From assembly GCA_900546435.1 (NCBI GenBank), contig URCQ01000003.1, forward strand, positions 66,733 through 130,732: a stretch of 64,000 nucleotides of DNA. The letters are read 5' to 3'. This DNA is from an uncultured Pseudobutyrivibrio sp. Lineage in GTDB: Bacteria; Bacillota; Clostridia; Lachnospirales; Lachnospiraceae. A program made the translations under genes and the position numbers. This document shows positions 63,900-64,000 of this stretch, in pieces. The notes beneath the pieces are model-generated. The model ran no database searches. It was not told the DNA's origin and saw only the letters and a list, made by a program, of their open reading frames with translations. Each line of letters opens with the position of its first letter. The stretch's first letter is position 1.

Positions 63900-64000
63900 A
63901 AGCCATTGGTGGAATCACGAAGGGAACCATACGGGACGATTTGCTTATAAACTTATAAATTATTATGCATATATTGATGTGATAATATAGATAATATATT
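63900..64000. other. Gene-free right end of the window
   Basis: About 100 AT-rich bases after the split acyltransferase. No gene start or clear terminator is seen. Confidence 0.4.

Noticed and set aside
1..64000. CRISPR arrays, insertion sequences, phage genes, tRNA and rRNA genes
   Set aside because: Looked for regularly spaced repeats, transposase and integrase motifs and tRNA-like folds; none could be supported.

Overview
The window is low-GC, Gram-positive, anaerobe-type DNA, most likely from a Lachnospiraceae (Clostridia) chromosome. The evidence is family-level: clostridial-style gene sets (MecA, GdpP, DUF1858 with a 2x[4Fe-4S] ferredoxin), an ATP synthase c subunit with a sodium-type ion site, DUF6020-like membrane proteins, strong AGGAG ribosome-binding sites and many TTG/GTG starts. 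I cannot name the genus.

Region 1 (1-24450) is housekeeping. In order it holds a 5'-truncated galactokinase; a divergent PucR/CdaR-type regulator; an HPr-like protein without the phospho-histidine, followed by a UgpC/MsmK-type sugar ABC ATPase; a gdpP-rplI-dnaB run (c-di-AMP turnover, ribosomal protein L9, replicative helicase); a MerR-type regulator; a DUF1858 protein and a ferredoxin facing apart; a small membrane-linked XRE regulator; MecA; a Ser/Thr-kinase-like protein fused to a P-loop-like domain, followed by a stand-alone copy of that domain; a GH18 protein and an N-acetylmuramoyl-L-alanine amidase. It ends in a probable transcription unit of sua5, a LMW-phosphatase-like gene, dCMP deaminase and the full F1Fo ATP synthase operon, closed by a 16-bp terminator.

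Region 2 (24460-28340) is transitional: a DUF6020-like membrane protein, an EamA transporter and convergent greA.

Region 3 (28341 to the window end) is a large accessory locus for surface-glycan assembly and decoration. It opens with a soluble polyprenyl-phosphate-sugar synthase-like GT2, a GtrA protein and GDP-sugar enzymes (Rmd-like and Gmd), which suggest a GDP-6-deoxy-D-mannose (GDP-D-rhamnose) route. Then come two similar blocks: acyltransferase-3 genes followed by tandem copies of an unfamiliar polytopic membrane family (five full-length copies and one eroded copy). An inward-facing GT2 and a Wzx-like flippase lie between the blocks. A second unfamiliar membrane pair follows. Next is a compact acyl-making and acyl-transfer module: MaoC hydratase, SDR reductase, acyl carrier protein, MBOAT O-acyltransferase, SGNH/DltD-like protein, two sister acyltransferases and an FkbH-like HAD-IIIC protein. 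The locus trails off with another acyltransferase, a possible gene remnant, a second DUF6020-like protein and an acyltransferase split by an in-frame TAA.

My working model is inference. GDP-sugars charge polyprenyl phosphate (GT2 plus GtrA). The multi-copy membrane proteins act as lipid-sugar-dependent transferases, or as another polytopic glycan-modifying activity, outside the membrane. The glycan is then heavily esterified by the acyltransferase-3 set and by an ACP-dependent MBOAT branch. I see no CRISPR array, insertion sequence, tRNA or rRNA gene.
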